The notes: generated by a model from the sequence alone, not told the origin. A stretch of DNA of 35,059 nucleotides from an uncultured Clostridia bacterium (GCA_946186245.1 CAMHMN010000026.1:1-35059); one strand, 5' to 3'. Positions 8,350 through 16,521 are shown, numbered from the stretch's first letter. Program-made: numbers and translations.

Positions 8350-8880
8350 TTACTCCGAGAATAAAGAGCCGCCCTCGCAGTCAATGCCGACCACCAGCGG
8401 AAAATCCTTGAATTCCAGACGTTTGACCGATTCACAGCCCAGATCTTCAAAGGCAATCACTTCGCAGGAGGTGATACACTTGGAAGCCAGCGCGCCGGCG
8501 CCTCCTACGGCACAGAGATAAACGGAACGATTGCGGCGTATCGCCTCGCACACTTCGGGAGAACGTCCCCCCTTGCCCACCATCGCTCCCAGTCCGAGGT
8601 CGAGCATCCGGGGCGCAAAGGGATCCATGCGGCTGGACGTGGTAGGTCCGCAGGAACCGATTGCCAGATGCGCCGGCGTCGGCGTCGGTCCGGCGTAATA
8701 GATCACCGCGCCTTCCAGCTCATAGGGCAGCTCTTCGCCGCTGTCGAGCAGAGCCATGATGCGCTTGTGGGCGGCGTCGCGGGATGTGTAGACCCTGCCC
8801 GAAAGCAGCACCCTGTCCCCTGCCCGAAGCCTGGGCGCCATTTCCTTTATCTCCGACGTATTGAATGAATATGCAGCCAT
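8350..8880 (-). CDS. fumB: Class I fumarate hydratase, beta subunit (or tartrate dehydratase beta)
   Basis: 176 residues, the usual length of the C-terminal/beta subunit of two-subunit class I [4Fe-4S] fumarases. Typical stretches are VLLSGRVYTSRDAAHKR, YYAGPTPTP, GSCGPTTSSRMD, GKGG and the late EAIRRN...YLCAVGGAGAL. The alpha subunit that carries the iron-sulfur cluster is not next to it: upstream lies a long repeat-filled gap with this gene's own promoter. The start is placed at the ATG at 8878-8880 (MAAYSF) after GAGGGG; an ATG eight codons earlier has no ribosome site. Fumarase and tartrate dehydratase subunits are hard to tell apart by sequence; fumarase is more common in this group. Confidence 0.85.
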   Translation of the reverse strand: MAAYSFNTSEIKEMAPRLRAGDRVLLSGRVYTSRDAAHKRIMALLDSGEELPYELEGAVIYYAGPTPTPAHLAIGSCGPTTSSRMDPFAPRMLDLGLGAMVGKGGRSPEVCEAIRRNRSVYLCAVGGAGALASKCITSCEVIAFEDLGCESVKRLEFKDFPLVVGIDCEGGSLFSE

Positions 8881-8945
8881 TTCAGAATTACCCCTCATTT
8901 TCAATTAATTGCAACTAACCGTGTTGCAAAAAGACCTTTCAAGGT

Positions 8946-8974
8946 ATTATAACATTTTTCTCACGGGTTTTCAA
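8946..8974 (-). promoter_or_regulatory. Promoter of fumB
   Basis: Minus strand: -35 TTGAAA (8969-8974), 17-base spacer, -10 TATAAT (8946-8951), about 65 bases before the chosen start. Confidence 0.75.
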
Positions 8975-9060
8975 TAATAAATTTACAAAAAACAAAGTTG
9001 CAATGCCAATGGCGTTATGATAGAATAATAATAGGCGATTGTAAAAGTAAAATAAAAAAA

Positions 9061-9122
9061 GAAAGCGCGCAGCGCCATAATTAGCGAGCATTTTTTCTCC
9101 AGGCGAGCGTGGGGTGCAGGGC
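9061..9122 (-). repeat. Dispersed intergenic repeat, GCGCTGCGC module (copy A1)
   Basis: Read on the minus strand it contains CCCTGCACCCCA and, later, TGGCGCTGCGCGCTTTC. Both blocks recur together on the plus strand at 34132-34166; the 17-base block is identical. The spacer here is longer and holds TGCTCGCTAATTA. It lies in the fumB-TIR gap. Confidence 0.65.
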
Positions 9123-9200
9123 AATGTCATCACCTTAAGAGAATGTATCGTTTTTTATCCGGGAGCATAGTAAAGCGAACTCACCCACCGCAAGCGGCCC

Positions 9201-9277
9201 CCCTCTCTTCCAGAGAGGGCTGATGTACTGCGACGCGCTATTTGCCTTCCCTGAAAGGGAAGGTGGCACGAAGTGCC
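9201..9277. repeat. Three consecutive small hairpins (REP-like block)
   Basis: CCCTCTC/GAGAGGG at 9201-9219, CCTTCCC/GGGAAGG at 9245-9263 and GGCAC/GTGCC at 9265-9277, ending GGATGAGTT. The last two abut. No gene or T-run follows; this is a repetitive palindromic intergenic sequence of a type often dispersed in gut Firmicutes. Confidence 0.55.
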
Positions 9278-9358
9278 GGATGAGTTTGTGCTAATCGCGC
9301 TTTATTCTGAATCGGGAACCGTGCCAGTGCCATAAGTCTTAAGTTGTTGACATTGGGG

Positions 9359-9450
9359 TCCAGGGGGCAAGGCTCCCTGGCAGGTGCAGGGCAGAGCCCT
9401 GCTGCGGGATGTTTACGGTGAGGGCAAAGCCCCTCGCTGCAACGCACTGC
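9359..9450 (-). repeat. Dispersed palindromic repeat, GGTCCAGGG module (copy A2)
   Basis: Three palindromes in a row: CCAGGGGGC..GCTCCCTGG (9360-9380), GCAGGGCAGAGCCCTGC (9385-9401) and GAGGGCAAAGCCCCTC (9420-9435). The end, read on the minus strand (9450-9431), matches 31921-31940 at 19 of 20 bases. With 9061-9277 it makes up most of the 765-base gene-free stretch 8881-9645; the remainder (about 9451-9645) holds no gene I can support, only the leader of the TIR gene. Confidence 0.65.
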
Positions 9451-9645
9451 GATGGAAAACGGGGTTGGGCGCAACAGATATGGTAAAAGGTAAAAAGGTG
9501 CCTTGCCCCAAGTGGAGAAAACTCTCTCTTTATGCCTCCAAAATTCCGTGTTTTCGATGTTTTTCGAGTTTTGTAATCGGCTAATAGAATAAAAACTGAA
9601 AGAGAAAATCCATCTATTGAACGCCTAAGAACAGGGAGTGATTGC

Positions 9646-11193
9646 ATGTCTCAGCAGTTTTACAAGGTTTACATCGCCTGCATGACAAAGGATGCCGGCG
9701 GATTTCTCACCAAAGATTACATGCTGGCCAAGCAGCTTTACCGGAAGCTGGAGCAGAAAGGAATCCACACTTTTCTGACGGAAAAGTGCAACCCCGCCGA
9801 CAGGACAGAAGCCATTGATTCGGCGGTGGTGCTCATTGTGACCGGAACAAGCGCGGCAACGCTTCTTTCCGACACTGTCCGCAATGACTATGAGGATTTC
9901 ATCGCCGGAGTCGAGCTTTCGGGCAAACGGAACTGGCGTGTGTTCAGCTACCTGCGCGGAATAAACCGCGACGATCTCCCCGACTATCTCATGTCCCACC
10001 GATCGTACGATCATTTCCATACCGATGAGCTGGTACAAAAAATCGAAAAGACCCTGAGGGCCGAAAAGCCGAAATACTGCATGTCCGACGACGATCATCC
10101 CCTTGAGCAGGAATCGTTGGAGGATTGGCCCGAATCGCTGCCCGATTCGGCTGAATCCCTGAGAGAATGCGCAAACGACGATGACGACGGTGACGACGAC
10201 GATTACATTCCTGCGCGCAGACCCGGAAAGGCTCGCAGAGCGCCGGAATTGTCTGCCGATGAAGTTCGCATTGAGGACGAATCCGAGCCGGATGGATCCA
10301 CGATGAAAGTCAGACCCGCCAAGATCAACAAGGTGGATTTTTCCGTGGTCGCTCCCGATGAAGTGAAGCCCGGCAAAAGCTCGGTCATCGTCCTGCTGAT
10401 GTATACCCGCAGCCAGCGTTCCATTGTGAAACGTACCATTGCGCTGGCGAAGGAAAAGTCCTCCGAAGCTGCCCGCAGCTCCACAAGCGTTAAGGTGAAA
10501 CAGGGGAGCAAAGTGACGGCGCAGCTCTTCTCGGACGACATAGAGATTCCCGACGACAGCCGCACCATGATCTGGAACGGGGATGCGCTGGATTTCAAAT
10601 TCCGCGTGACGCCGCCGGAGGATTACGCCGGGAAGGAGATTGACTTCGGATGCAGCGTGCGGTTTGAAGGAATCGAAATCACCCGCCTTTACTTCACCGT
10701 GGCGGTCGGCTCCAAAAAGAAGGTCGCCGTCCGTTTCGTCCGCAAGGACTGCCGCAGGGCGTTCGTCTCCTACTCCCACAAGGACAGGATGCGTGTGGTG
10801 GAGCAGCTTCTTGCCATTCAGGAAGTCGCGCCCAAGCTGCGCTTCTGGATGGACAACCGCAGCATGACCGCCGGCGATATGTGGCGAAACGCCATTGCCT
10901 CCGCTATCAGGAACGCCGACGTATTTCTGCTTTTCTGGTCGGTCAGCGCCAGGGATTCCTCCGAGGTGCACAAGGAATGGGAATATGCCCTCAGGCTGGA
11001 AAAGAAAACCAAACGCAGAAAGAACGGCATGCGCTTCATTTCACCGGTGCCGCTGGACAGTCCTTCCGACTGCCCGCCGCCGGAAGAACTGAGCGACCTT
11101 CATTTCGGCGATCCCTCTTTCGACAGCAACATTGACAACATCGAAAAAGTCAAAGTCTGGGCTGTGAGAGGCAAAAACATCAAATACCTCTAA
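9646..11193 (+). CDS. Dual TIR-domain protein with central beta-rich domain
   Basis: 515 residues, no signal peptide or membrane helix, so cytoplasmic. N-terminal TIR-like domain (about 5-135): YKVYIACMTKDAGG, DYMLAKQLYRKLEQKGIHTFL, a strand VVLIVTGTS, and VRNDYEDF, where Asp81 stands at the position of the usual catalytic Glu. An acidic linker (about 147-190) with runs of Asp follows. A beta-rich domain (about 225-357) begins VDFSVVAPDEVKPG and contains the helix RSIVKRTIALAKE. The C-terminal TIR domain (about 370-480) has AFVSYSHKD, FWMDNRSMTAGDMW, IRNADVFLLFWS and SSEVHKEWEYA, in which Glu444 fits the NADase catalytic Glu. TIR domains in bacteria often degrade NAD or make cyclic-ADP-ribose-type signals in defence; that role here is inference. 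The ATG follows GGGAG; the gene stands alone and ends in a strong terminator. Confidence 0.85.
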   Translation: MSQQFYKVYIACMTKDAGGFLTKDYMLAKQLYRKLEQKGIHTFLTEKCNPADRTEAIDSAVVLIVTGTSAATLLSDTVRNDYEDFIAGVELSGKRNWRVFSYLRGINRDDLPDYLMSHRSYDHFHTDELVQKIEKTLRAEKPKYCMSDDDHPLEQESLEDWPESLPDSAESLRECANDDDDGDDDDYIPARRPGKARRAPELSADEVRIEDESEPDGSTMKVRPAKINKVDFSVVAPDEVKPGKSSVIVLLMYTRSQRSIVKRTIALAKEKSSEAARSSTSVKVKQGSKVTAQLFSDDIEIPDDSRTMIWNGDALDFKFRVTPPEDYAGKEIDFGCSVRFEGIEITRLYFTVAVGSKKKVAVRFVRKDCRRAFVSYSHKDRMRVVEQLLAIQEVAPKLRFWMDNRSMTAGDMWRNAIASAIRNADVFLLFWSVSARDSSEVHKEWEYALRLEKKTKRRKNGMRFISPVPLDSPSDCPPPEELSDLHFGDPSFDSNIDNIEKVKVWAVRGKNIKYL

Positions 11194-11246
11194 TGGCCCC
11201 CAATCGTACGGCTTTCTGACATTCTTCATCCGACAGACTGATCAAA

Positions 11247-11286
11247 CCGCCGGCATTCACCCCCGTTTGAATGCCGGCGGTTTTTT
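11247..11286 (+). terminator. Terminator of the TIR gene
   Basis: A 13-bp GC-rich stem (CCGCCGGCATTCA with its complement), a short loop and TTTTTT. Confidence 0.9.
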
Positions 11287-11339
11287 ACGTCGGAACCCGC
11301 CGGATATTCTCCTCAAAAAAACATTCACAGCGGAATTTA

Positions 11340-11367
11340 TTGTCAGCGGCAAGATAAGACGCATAAT
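11340..11367 (+). promoter_or_regulatory. Candidate promoter of spoVT
   Basis: TTGTCA (11340-11345), 16-base spacer, CATAAT (11362-11367), 86 bases before the start codon. It looks sigma-A-like; spoVT in Bacillus is sigma-G-dependent, and CATAAT could also serve as a sigma-G -10, so the sigma factor is open. Confidence 0.45.
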
Positions 11368-11453
11368 TTCTCACCAAAGGCAAACAATAACAACGCATAT
11401 CTCATTTCATTCAGAAATTCACAAGACATCAAAGGAAAAGGAGTTATCATATA

Positions 11454-11993
11454 ATGAAAGCAACAGGCATAGTCAGAAGGATAGACGATCTTGGCAGGGT
11501 GGTGATTCCCAAGGAGATTCGCCGCACCATGCGCATCAGAGAGGGCGAATCGCTGGAGATCTACACCGACGCAGGCGGAGAGGTGATCTTCAAGAAGTAT
11601 TCCCCGATAGGCGAACTTGATCCCTGCTCAACACAGTACGCGGAAATTCTGTCGCGTTCCACCGGCTTTCCCGCGCTGATCTGCGACCGCGATCACGTTG
11701 TGGCGGTTTCGGGCGTGCCCAAAAGGGAATATCTTGACCGACGCATTACACCCGAGCTGGAGGAACGTATGGACGCCCGCACGCCGTACAGAGCTGAATC
11801 CGGAAGCGAAAGAATATTTCCCGTGGAGGGAGCCTCGCTTGCCGCCGCCGGTGTATTTCCCATCCTATCGGCGGGTGATCTCAACGGTGCGGTTGTGCTG
11901 ATGCAGAAGGAAGACGGCAGCCTGCCCGACGAAATGCAGATAAAACCCTTTGAGGTCGCCGCAGGGTTCCTCGGCAGCCAGATCGAGCAGTAG
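11454..11993 (+). CDS. spoVT: Stage V sporulation protein T, AbrB/GAF regulator
   Basis: 179 residues, the normal SpoVT length. The N-terminal swapped-hairpin AbrB DNA-binding domain (1-50) reads MKATGIVRRIDDLGRVVIPK, then EIRRTMRIREGESLEIYTD; the remainder (about 55-179) is the GAF-like sensor domain (GFPALICDRDHVVAVSG, GVFPILSAGDLNGAVVL). SpoVT is a tetrameric regulator of late forespore genes and spore germination properties. The ATG has an AAGGAG site ten bases upstream. It is monocistronic, bounded by terminators on both sides. Its presence suggests the organism sporulates or descends from a sporulating lineage. Confidence 0.95.
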   Translation: MKATGIVRRIDDLGRVVIPKEIRRTMRIREGESLEIYTDAGGEVIFKKYSPIGELDPCSTQYAEILSRSTGFPALICDRDHVVAVSGVPKREYLDRRITPELEERMDARTPYRAESGSERIFPVEGASLAAAGVFPILSAGDLNGAVVLMQKEDGSLPDEMQIKPFEVAAGFLGSQIEQ

Positions 11994-12044
11994 ACGGCGG
12001 AATGATTTATCACAAGGCCTTCATTAGAACGGTTTCTTATCAGA

Positions 12045-12096
12045 AAATCTGCGGTATAACGGTTTTGAACCGATTTTTATGCCGTAGATTTTTTTG
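12045..12096 (+). terminator. Terminator of spoVT
   Basis: Interrupted long hairpin: AATCTGCGGTAT pairs with ATGCCGTAGATT, with an inner CGGTT/AACCG stem, and is followed by TTTTT. It lies about 50 bases after the spoVT stop. The rest of the gap to 12369 is AT-rich with no other signal I can support. Confidence 0.75.
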
Positions 12097-12369
12097 TGTG
12101 AAATTTGTGCTATTTTCCAAGTGCGTAAAATTCCAAATCAGAAAAAACCCGTTTGCTATCCAACATAGACAACAAAAATGATAGGTTATCTTTGAAAAGC
12201 CCGAAATACAGACATTATCGCCAAATTGTCAACATAATAATTAGCTATATTCATGATTCGCTTTTGCTTGATTTTTCATATGAATTAGTATAGAATATTG
12301 GGGTAATTTAGAGATATGTCATGGCTTTGCCGGACCATCGCGGCATTGATTGTGTCGAGGTGATCACCG

Positions 12370-13080
12370 GTGGATAGGCTTGATAAGATTCTGGCTTCGC
12401 AGGGGGCTGGCACTCGCAGCGAGGTGCGCAAGATGATATGGGCGGGCAAAGTAACCGTGGACGGTGAGATCTGCCGCAGCATCGACCGCAGGCTTGAACC
12501 CTCTGAGCACGAGATCGCCGTGGGCGGCGTTCCGGTGTGCTACAGGAAGTACCTCTACATTATGATGAATAAGCCCGAGGGAGCCATTTCCGCTTCCAAT
12601 GATTCCCATGTGCAGACAGTGATTGATCTGCTGCCGCCTTCACTCCGCCGCAAAGGCCTCTTCCCTGTCGGACGTCTCGACAAGGACACCACGGGACTGC
12701 TCATCATCACGGATGACGGCGCCTTTGCACACTCCGTTACTTCGCCAGGCAAAAAGGTGTTCAAGACCTACAGAGCTACCCTTGACGGCGCTCTGACCGA
12801 GGCGGATATGCAAATCTTATGTGACGGCGCGGTAATTGACGGAGGAGAGCAATGTCTGCCGGCACAGGTTGCGGTGTTGGACGCGGAAAGCCACATCTAT
12901 GAGATAAGGATCCGCGAGGGAAAATATCATCAGATCAAGCGCATGGCACAGTCAGTAGGACGCAGGGTAATGGCTCTGGAACGTACAGCGGTCGGCGCGC
13001 TTACACTCGACCCTTCATTGCGGCAGGGTGAAGCCAGGGAACTGACCGAGCGGGAAAGAGAGCTGCCCCTTACCAACTGA
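12370..13080 (+). CDS. rsuA: Ribosomal small-subunit pseudouridine synthase (RsuA family)
   Basis: 236 residues. An S4 RNA-binding domain (about 1-48, DRLDKILASQGAGTRSEVRK) is followed by the pseudouridine synthase domain with MNKPEGAISA and the catalytic motif VGRLDKDTTGLLIITDDG (Asp104), then YEIRIREGKYHQIKRM. This order and GRLDKDTTGLL fit the RsuA/RluB/E/F family; the closest match is to RsuA, which makes pseudouridine at position 516 of 16S rRNA (E. coli numbering). The start is a GTG at 12370 preceded by GAGGTGAT, similar to the start of the Fur-family gene. No terminator with a T-run follows; a small ACCGCG/CGCGGT hairpin occurs at 13203-13220. Confidence 0.92.
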   Translation: MDRLDKILASQGAGTRSEVRKMIWAGKVTVDGEICRSIDRRLEPSEHEIAVGGVPVCYRKYLYIMMNKPEGAISASNDSHVQTVIDLLPPSLRRKGLFPVGRLDKDTTGLLIITDDGAFAHSVTSPGKKVFKTYRATLDGALTEADMQILCDGAVIDGGEQCLPAQVAVLDAESHIYEIRIREGKYHQIKRMAQSVGRRVMALERTAVGALTLDPSLRQGEARELTERERELPLTN

Positions 13081-13314
13081 TCCGCCAACCAACGTGGCAG
13101 GCAGACACAACCGGATTACTTTTGTTTTTCTGATTTCAGAGGGATTATTGAGATGAAAAAAGACAAAAAAATTGGAGATTTTTTTGATGTTTTTTCCTGA
13201 AAACCGCGAAAATGCGCGGTATCTGAAAAATGCTTAAAACGAATGTAATAATTTGTTGCTAAAGGCAATAAATTCGGCAGTCTTTCTAAATTAGAATTTT
13301 AACATTGTTGAGTT

Positions 13315-13332
13315 CGTCAATTGAATTTGACG
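13315..13332. promoter_or_regulatory. Candidate operator overlapping the ugpC -35
   Basis: Perfect inverted repeat CGTCAA-6-TTGACG. Its right arm is the -35 hexamer of the promoter for the ABC ATPase gene, so a bound regulator would compete with RNA polymerase. Confidence 0.4.
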
Positions 13333-13355
13333 CCCGATTCTGTTAAAATTATTAC
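13327..13355 (+). promoter_or_regulatory. Promoter of the sugar-ABC ATPase gene
   Basis: TTGACG (13327-13332), 17-base spacer, TATTAC (13350-13355), leaving a leader of about 70 bases. The preceding gap from 13081 holds only AT-rich sequence, the 13203-13220 hairpin and this promoter. Confidence 0.55.
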
Positions 13356-13434
13356 AGTTAATATTGGTTGTGCTTTGTATTTCTTGCGGGCAAATCATAT
13401 TACATCTTTTTAAAAAATTTGGAGGTATTTTCAA

Positions 13435-14547
13435 ATGGCAAGCTTATCTTTGAGACACGTGTACAAGAAGTATCCCGGCAACGTCGTTGCTGTTAAGGAT
13501 TTCAACCTGGAGATCGAAGACAAGGAATTCATCATCTTCGTCGGTCCTTCCGGCTGCGGTAAGTCCACCACCCTGCGTATGATCGCAGGTCTTGAGGACA
13601 TCAGCGAAGGCGAGCTCTATATCGGCGACACACTCGCAAACGACGTTCCTCCGAAAGACAGAGACATCGCCATGGTGTTCCAGAGCTACGCTCTGTATCC
13701 CCATATGTCCGTTCGTGAGAACATGGCATTCGGTCTGAAGCTCAGAAAGTATCCCAAGGCGGAAATCAATCGCCGCGTTGAGGAAGCTGCTCAGATTCTC
13801 GACATCAGCCACCTGCTCGACAGAAAGCCGAAGGCTCTCTCCGGCGGTCAGCGTCAGCGTGTTGCCATGGGTCGTGCTATCGTCCGTGAGCCGAAGGTCT
13901 TCCTCCTTGACGAGCCTCTTTCCAACCTCGACGCTAAGCTCCGCGCTCAGATGCGTACCGAGATTTCCAAGCTTCACCTGAGACTGGGCACCACCTTCAT
14001 CTATGTTACCCATGACCAGACAGAAGCTATGACCCTGGGCGACAAGATCGTCGTTATGAAGGACGGTATCATCCAGCAGGTCAATACTCCTCAGTATCTG
14101 TATGACAAGCCCTGCAACATGTTCGTTGCCGGCTTCATCGGCTCTCCTCAAATGAACTTCATCGACGTTAAGCTCGAGAAGAGAGGCGACCATGTCTACG
14201 CTCTGTTCGGCAATTACGCCATCAAGCTCCCGATCTCCAAGAACAGCAAGGGTCAGCTGGAGAACTACATCGGCAAGGAAGTCGTTCTCGGCGTCCGTCC
14301 TGAGCACGTACACGACGAGCCTGAATACATCGAGAGATATGTTGACAGCTGCATCGAGGCTGACGTTGAAGTTACCGAATTGATGGGTAATGAAACATTC
14401 CTGTACCTCAATGCTCTTGGCTCCAACGTAACCGCCCGTGTTGCTCCTACATCCAAGACCAAGGCCGGCGATCATGTCAAGGTTGCTCTGGTCAACAGCA
14501 AGATCCACATCTTCGACAAGGAGACCGAGCTTGCTATCGTGAACTGA
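13435..14547 (+). CDS. ugpC: Shared carbohydrate ABC transporter ATPase (UgpC/MsmX/MalK type)
   Basis: 370 residues, the usual length for this CUT1 subfamily. An ABC ATPase domain (1-235) has Walker [15 protein letters not shown]-loop [12 protein letters not shown], signature [14 protein letters not shown], Walker [14 protein letters not shown] and switch His in [10 protein letters not shown]. The C-terminal TOBE/OB regulatory domain (about 236-370) includes [13 protein letters not shown]. No permease or binding-protein genes are nearby, which fits the known habit of MsmX-like ATPases in Firmicutes to be single genes that energise several sugar importers. The ribosome site is GGAGG. The codon choice looks biased as in highly expressed genes. 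A strong terminator follows. Confidence 0.93.
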   Translation: MASLSLRHVYKKYPGNVVAVKDFNLEIEDKEFIIFVGPSGCGKSTTLRMIAGLEDISEGELYIGDTLANDVPPKDRDIAMVFQSYALYPHMSVRENMAFGLKLRKYPKAEINRRVEEAAQILDISHLLDRKPKALSGGQRQRVAMGRAIVREPKVFLLDEPLSNLDAKLRAQMRTEISKLHLRLGTTFIYVTHDQTEAMTLGDKIVVMKDGIIQQVNTPQYLYDKPCNMFVAGFIGSPQMNFIDVKLEKRGDHVYALFGNYAIKLPISKNSKGQLENYIGKEVVLGVRPEHVHDEPEYIERYVDSCIEADVEVTELMGNETFLYLNALGSNVTARVAPTSKTKAGDHVKVALVNSKIHIFDKETELAIVN

Positions 14548-14585
14548 TAAGTTGACGGCTTGATCTTATAAATTGAATTTTCTGT

Positions 14586-14629
14586 CGGTGTGCCGTTTTA
14601 CTTCGGTAAAATTGCACACCGGCTTTTTC
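14586..14629 (+). terminator. Terminator of ugpC
   Basis: CGGTGTGC pairs with GCACACCG, extended by GTTTTAC/GTAAAAT around a CTTCG-type loop, and followed by GCTTTTTCT. Confidence 0.88.
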
Positions 14630-14719
14630 TGTTTGATAAAATATTTTTAGTCGAATTGCATATATACATCACATAATTTGTTGAAAAACTAAGAAATTTT
14701 AAAATATCAAATAAAACAC

Positions 14720-14748
14720 TTGAATTATTCTGAACTTTTGTGTAAAAT
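14720..14748 (+). promoter_or_regulatory. Promoter of the CdaR-type regulator
   Basis: TTGAAT (14720-14725), 17-base spacer, TAAAAT (14743-14748), about 85 bases before the start codon. Confidence 0.65.
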
Positions 14749-14832
14749 GTATATGTAGTAAAAGTTTTTGGTGGAATGTATATTTTGACCAATTCTTATT
14801 AATAACCAATTACAGGAAGCGAGGAATTTTTA

Positions 14833-15918
14833 ATGCCTAACAGATTATATCAGACAGTTGTTCACCAGATGAGAGATACCATCGACAGAACCATCGGCGT
14901 GGTGGAGTCGACCGGCACCATTCTCGCCTGCAGCGATCTCGGCAAGGTCGGCAAGACCGCCACCGACGTTCCGGTGGAGCAGATCGGTCAGGGCGAGAGC
15001 TTTGTGCACAACGGCTACAGCTACAAGCCCTTCAGTTCCCAGCCCACTGCCGAAACGGCGGTTTTCGTTGAGGGTACCGACGAGCAGGCCATGAAGTATG
15101 CCAATATTCTCGCAAGCTCGCTGATTATCATCAAGCAGTATTACGACGAGAAATTCGATCGCAACAACTTCATCAAGAATCTCATCCTTGACAATATTCT
15201 CCCCGGTGACATCTATCTGAAGGCTCGCGAGCTGCACTTCAACACCGACGTCAACCGCGTCTGTCTGCTGGTGCGTACGGTTTCCAAGCCCGACGTTGCG
15301 ACATTTGACATCATTCAGAATCTCTTCCCCGACAAGAACAAGGATTTTGTCATCAGCATCAATGAGCGCGAGATCGCCATCATCAAGGAAACCCATCAGG
15401 GCATTGACCTCAAAAACCTCGAACAGCTGGCACGTTCCATCGTCGATACGCTTTCCAGCGAATTCTACACCCATTGCATCGTCGGTATCGGCACGCAGGT
15501 TTCCGGCATCAAGGACCTCGGCTCCTCCTTCAAGGAAGCCCAGATGGCACTGGAAATCGGCAAGATCTTCGACACCGAAAAGACCATCGTTTCCTATGAG
15601 AATCTCGGCATAGCCCGACTCATCTATCAGCTTCCCGACAAGCTGTGCGAGATGTTCCTCAAGGAAGTTTTCAAGAAGGGCTCCATCGAATCGCTTGATC
15701 AGGAAACGCTCTTTACCATTCAGAAGTTCTTTGAGAACAATCTGAACGTATCCGAGACCTCCCGCAAGCTCTTCGTTCACAGAAACACGCTGGTCTACCG
15801 TCTGGAAAAGATCAAGAAGCTCACCGGTCTCGACCTGCGCGAATTCGACCACGCCATCATCTTCAAGGTGGCTCTCATGGTCAAGAAGTACCTCACCAAC
15901 AAGCCTGTGAAGTATTGA
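14833..15918 (+). CDS. CdaR/PucR-family transcriptional regulator
   Basis: 361 residues. The C-terminal PucR helix-turn-helix (about 300-352) is clear: FFENNLNVSETSRKLFVHRN, then TLVYRLEKIKKLTGLDLREF. Before it lies a GGDEF-like domain (about 140-270) with IVGIGTQVSGIKDLGSSFKE typical of CdaR proteins. The N-terminal part (1-130) is a putative ligand-sensing domain (RTIGVVESTGTILACSD). CdaR regulators in other bacteria activate sugar-diacid use; the ligand here is not evident. The start follows GAGGA. It lies between the shared sugar ATPase gene and a small hypothetical gene 7 bases downstream, with which it forms an operon. A link to sugar-transport control is plausible but only from position. 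Confidence 0.85.
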   Translation: MPNRLYQTVVHQMRDTIDRTIGVVESTGTILACSDLGKVGKTATDVPVEQIGQGESFVHNGYSYKPFSSQPTAETAVFVEGTDEQAMKYANILASSLIIIKQYYDEKFDRNNFIKNLILDNILPGDIYLKARELHFNTDVNRVCLLVRTVSKPDVATFDIIQNLFPDKNKDFVISINEREIAIIKETHQGIDLKNLEQLARSIVDTLSSEFYTHCIVGIGTQVSGIKDLGSSFKEAQMALEIGKIFDTEKTIVSYENLGIARLIYQLPDKLCEMFLKEVFKKGSIESLDQETLFTIQKFFENNLNVSETSRKLFVHRNTLVYRLEKIKKLTGLDLREFDHAIIFKVALMVKKYLTNKPVKY

Positions 15919-15925
15919 TGGCAAG

Positions 15926-16456
15926 ATGAAAAAGTCCAAAATTATCAGACGTCTCTCCGAATGCATCACGCCGCACAGAATGTGCCGTGTATTCATGGAC
16001 TGCGACAGCGAGTGGTACGTCCATTACTTTCCGCTGAAGGTCAATGAGCAGTTTTTCCTGGGCGCTGTCGAATTTGATTTCCAGCTCGACGGATTCCGGA
16101 TTTGCCCTGTCAGCAAGATAAATAAGGTTAAAATCCGCAGGGACAAATGCCTTGATATCGACATCTGCGAAGGTGTGGTGGATCAATTGTCCACCCCGAA
16201 GGTCAACATTTCGTCCTGGCAGCAGATCTTCCGCTCTCTCAAGGACATGAACCGCTATGTCATGATAGAAGACGAGGACACGGTGTACATCGGCGCGATC
16301 ATGGGGATCCATAAACACAGCGTAACGGTGAAATGGTTTGACGCGGACGGCATCTGGCAGGATAAACCTGCAAAAATCCGCTTCAAGGACATTCATTCGG
16401 TCACATTCGGGTCGAGATATGTCGACGTTTTTTCCAGGTATATTCCAAGACTGTAA
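15926..16456 (+). CDS. Conserved hypothetical protein, cotranscribed with cdaR-like gene
   Basis: 176 residues, soluble, no recognised domain. It looks like two beta-rich halves: the first ends with RICPVSKINKVKIRRDK, the second begins near MIEDEDTVYIGAIMGI and ends with PAKIRFKDIHSVTFGSRYVD. The two halves share the pattern of strands followed by a KI/DI-x-x-V segment, as in small beta-barrel (Sm-like) proteins, but this is only an impression. The start lies 7 bases after the regulator's stop with no good ribosome site, so translation is probably coupled. A strong terminator follows. No function can be proposed. Confidence 0.75.
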   Translation: MKKSKIIRRLSECITPHRMCRVFMDCDSEWYVHYFPLKVNEQFFLGAVEFDFQLDGFRICPVSKINKVKIRRDKCLDIDICEGVVDQLSTPKVNISSWQQIFRSLKDMNRYVMIEDEDTVYIGAIMGIHKHSVTVKWFDADGIWQDKPAKIRFKDIHSVTFGSRYVDVFSRYIPRL

Positions 16457-16460
16457 ATCA

Positions 16461-16511
16461 AATACCGGATACGGAGCAGCCACAAACTGGTTCCGTACCC
16501 GGTATTTTTTT
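16461..16511 (+). terminator. Terminator of the cdaR-hypothetical operon
   Basis: AATACCGG-A-TACGGA pairs with TTCCGTA-C-CCGGTATT, followed by TTTTT. Read on the minus strand the A-rich flank also allows it to stop the facing membrane-protein gene at 16522. Confidence 0.88.
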
Positions 16512-16521
16512 GTTTATTTGT

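Noticed and set aside
9238-9647. Short ORFs in the fumB-TIR gap (both strands)
   Set aside because: They translate the palindromic repeats and have no ribosome sites or recognisable proteins.
9625-10971. 448-codon ORF antisense to the TIR gene
   Set aside because: The plus-strand gene has domain motifs, a ribosome site and a terminator; the antisense product is His/Arg/Gly-rich without motifs.
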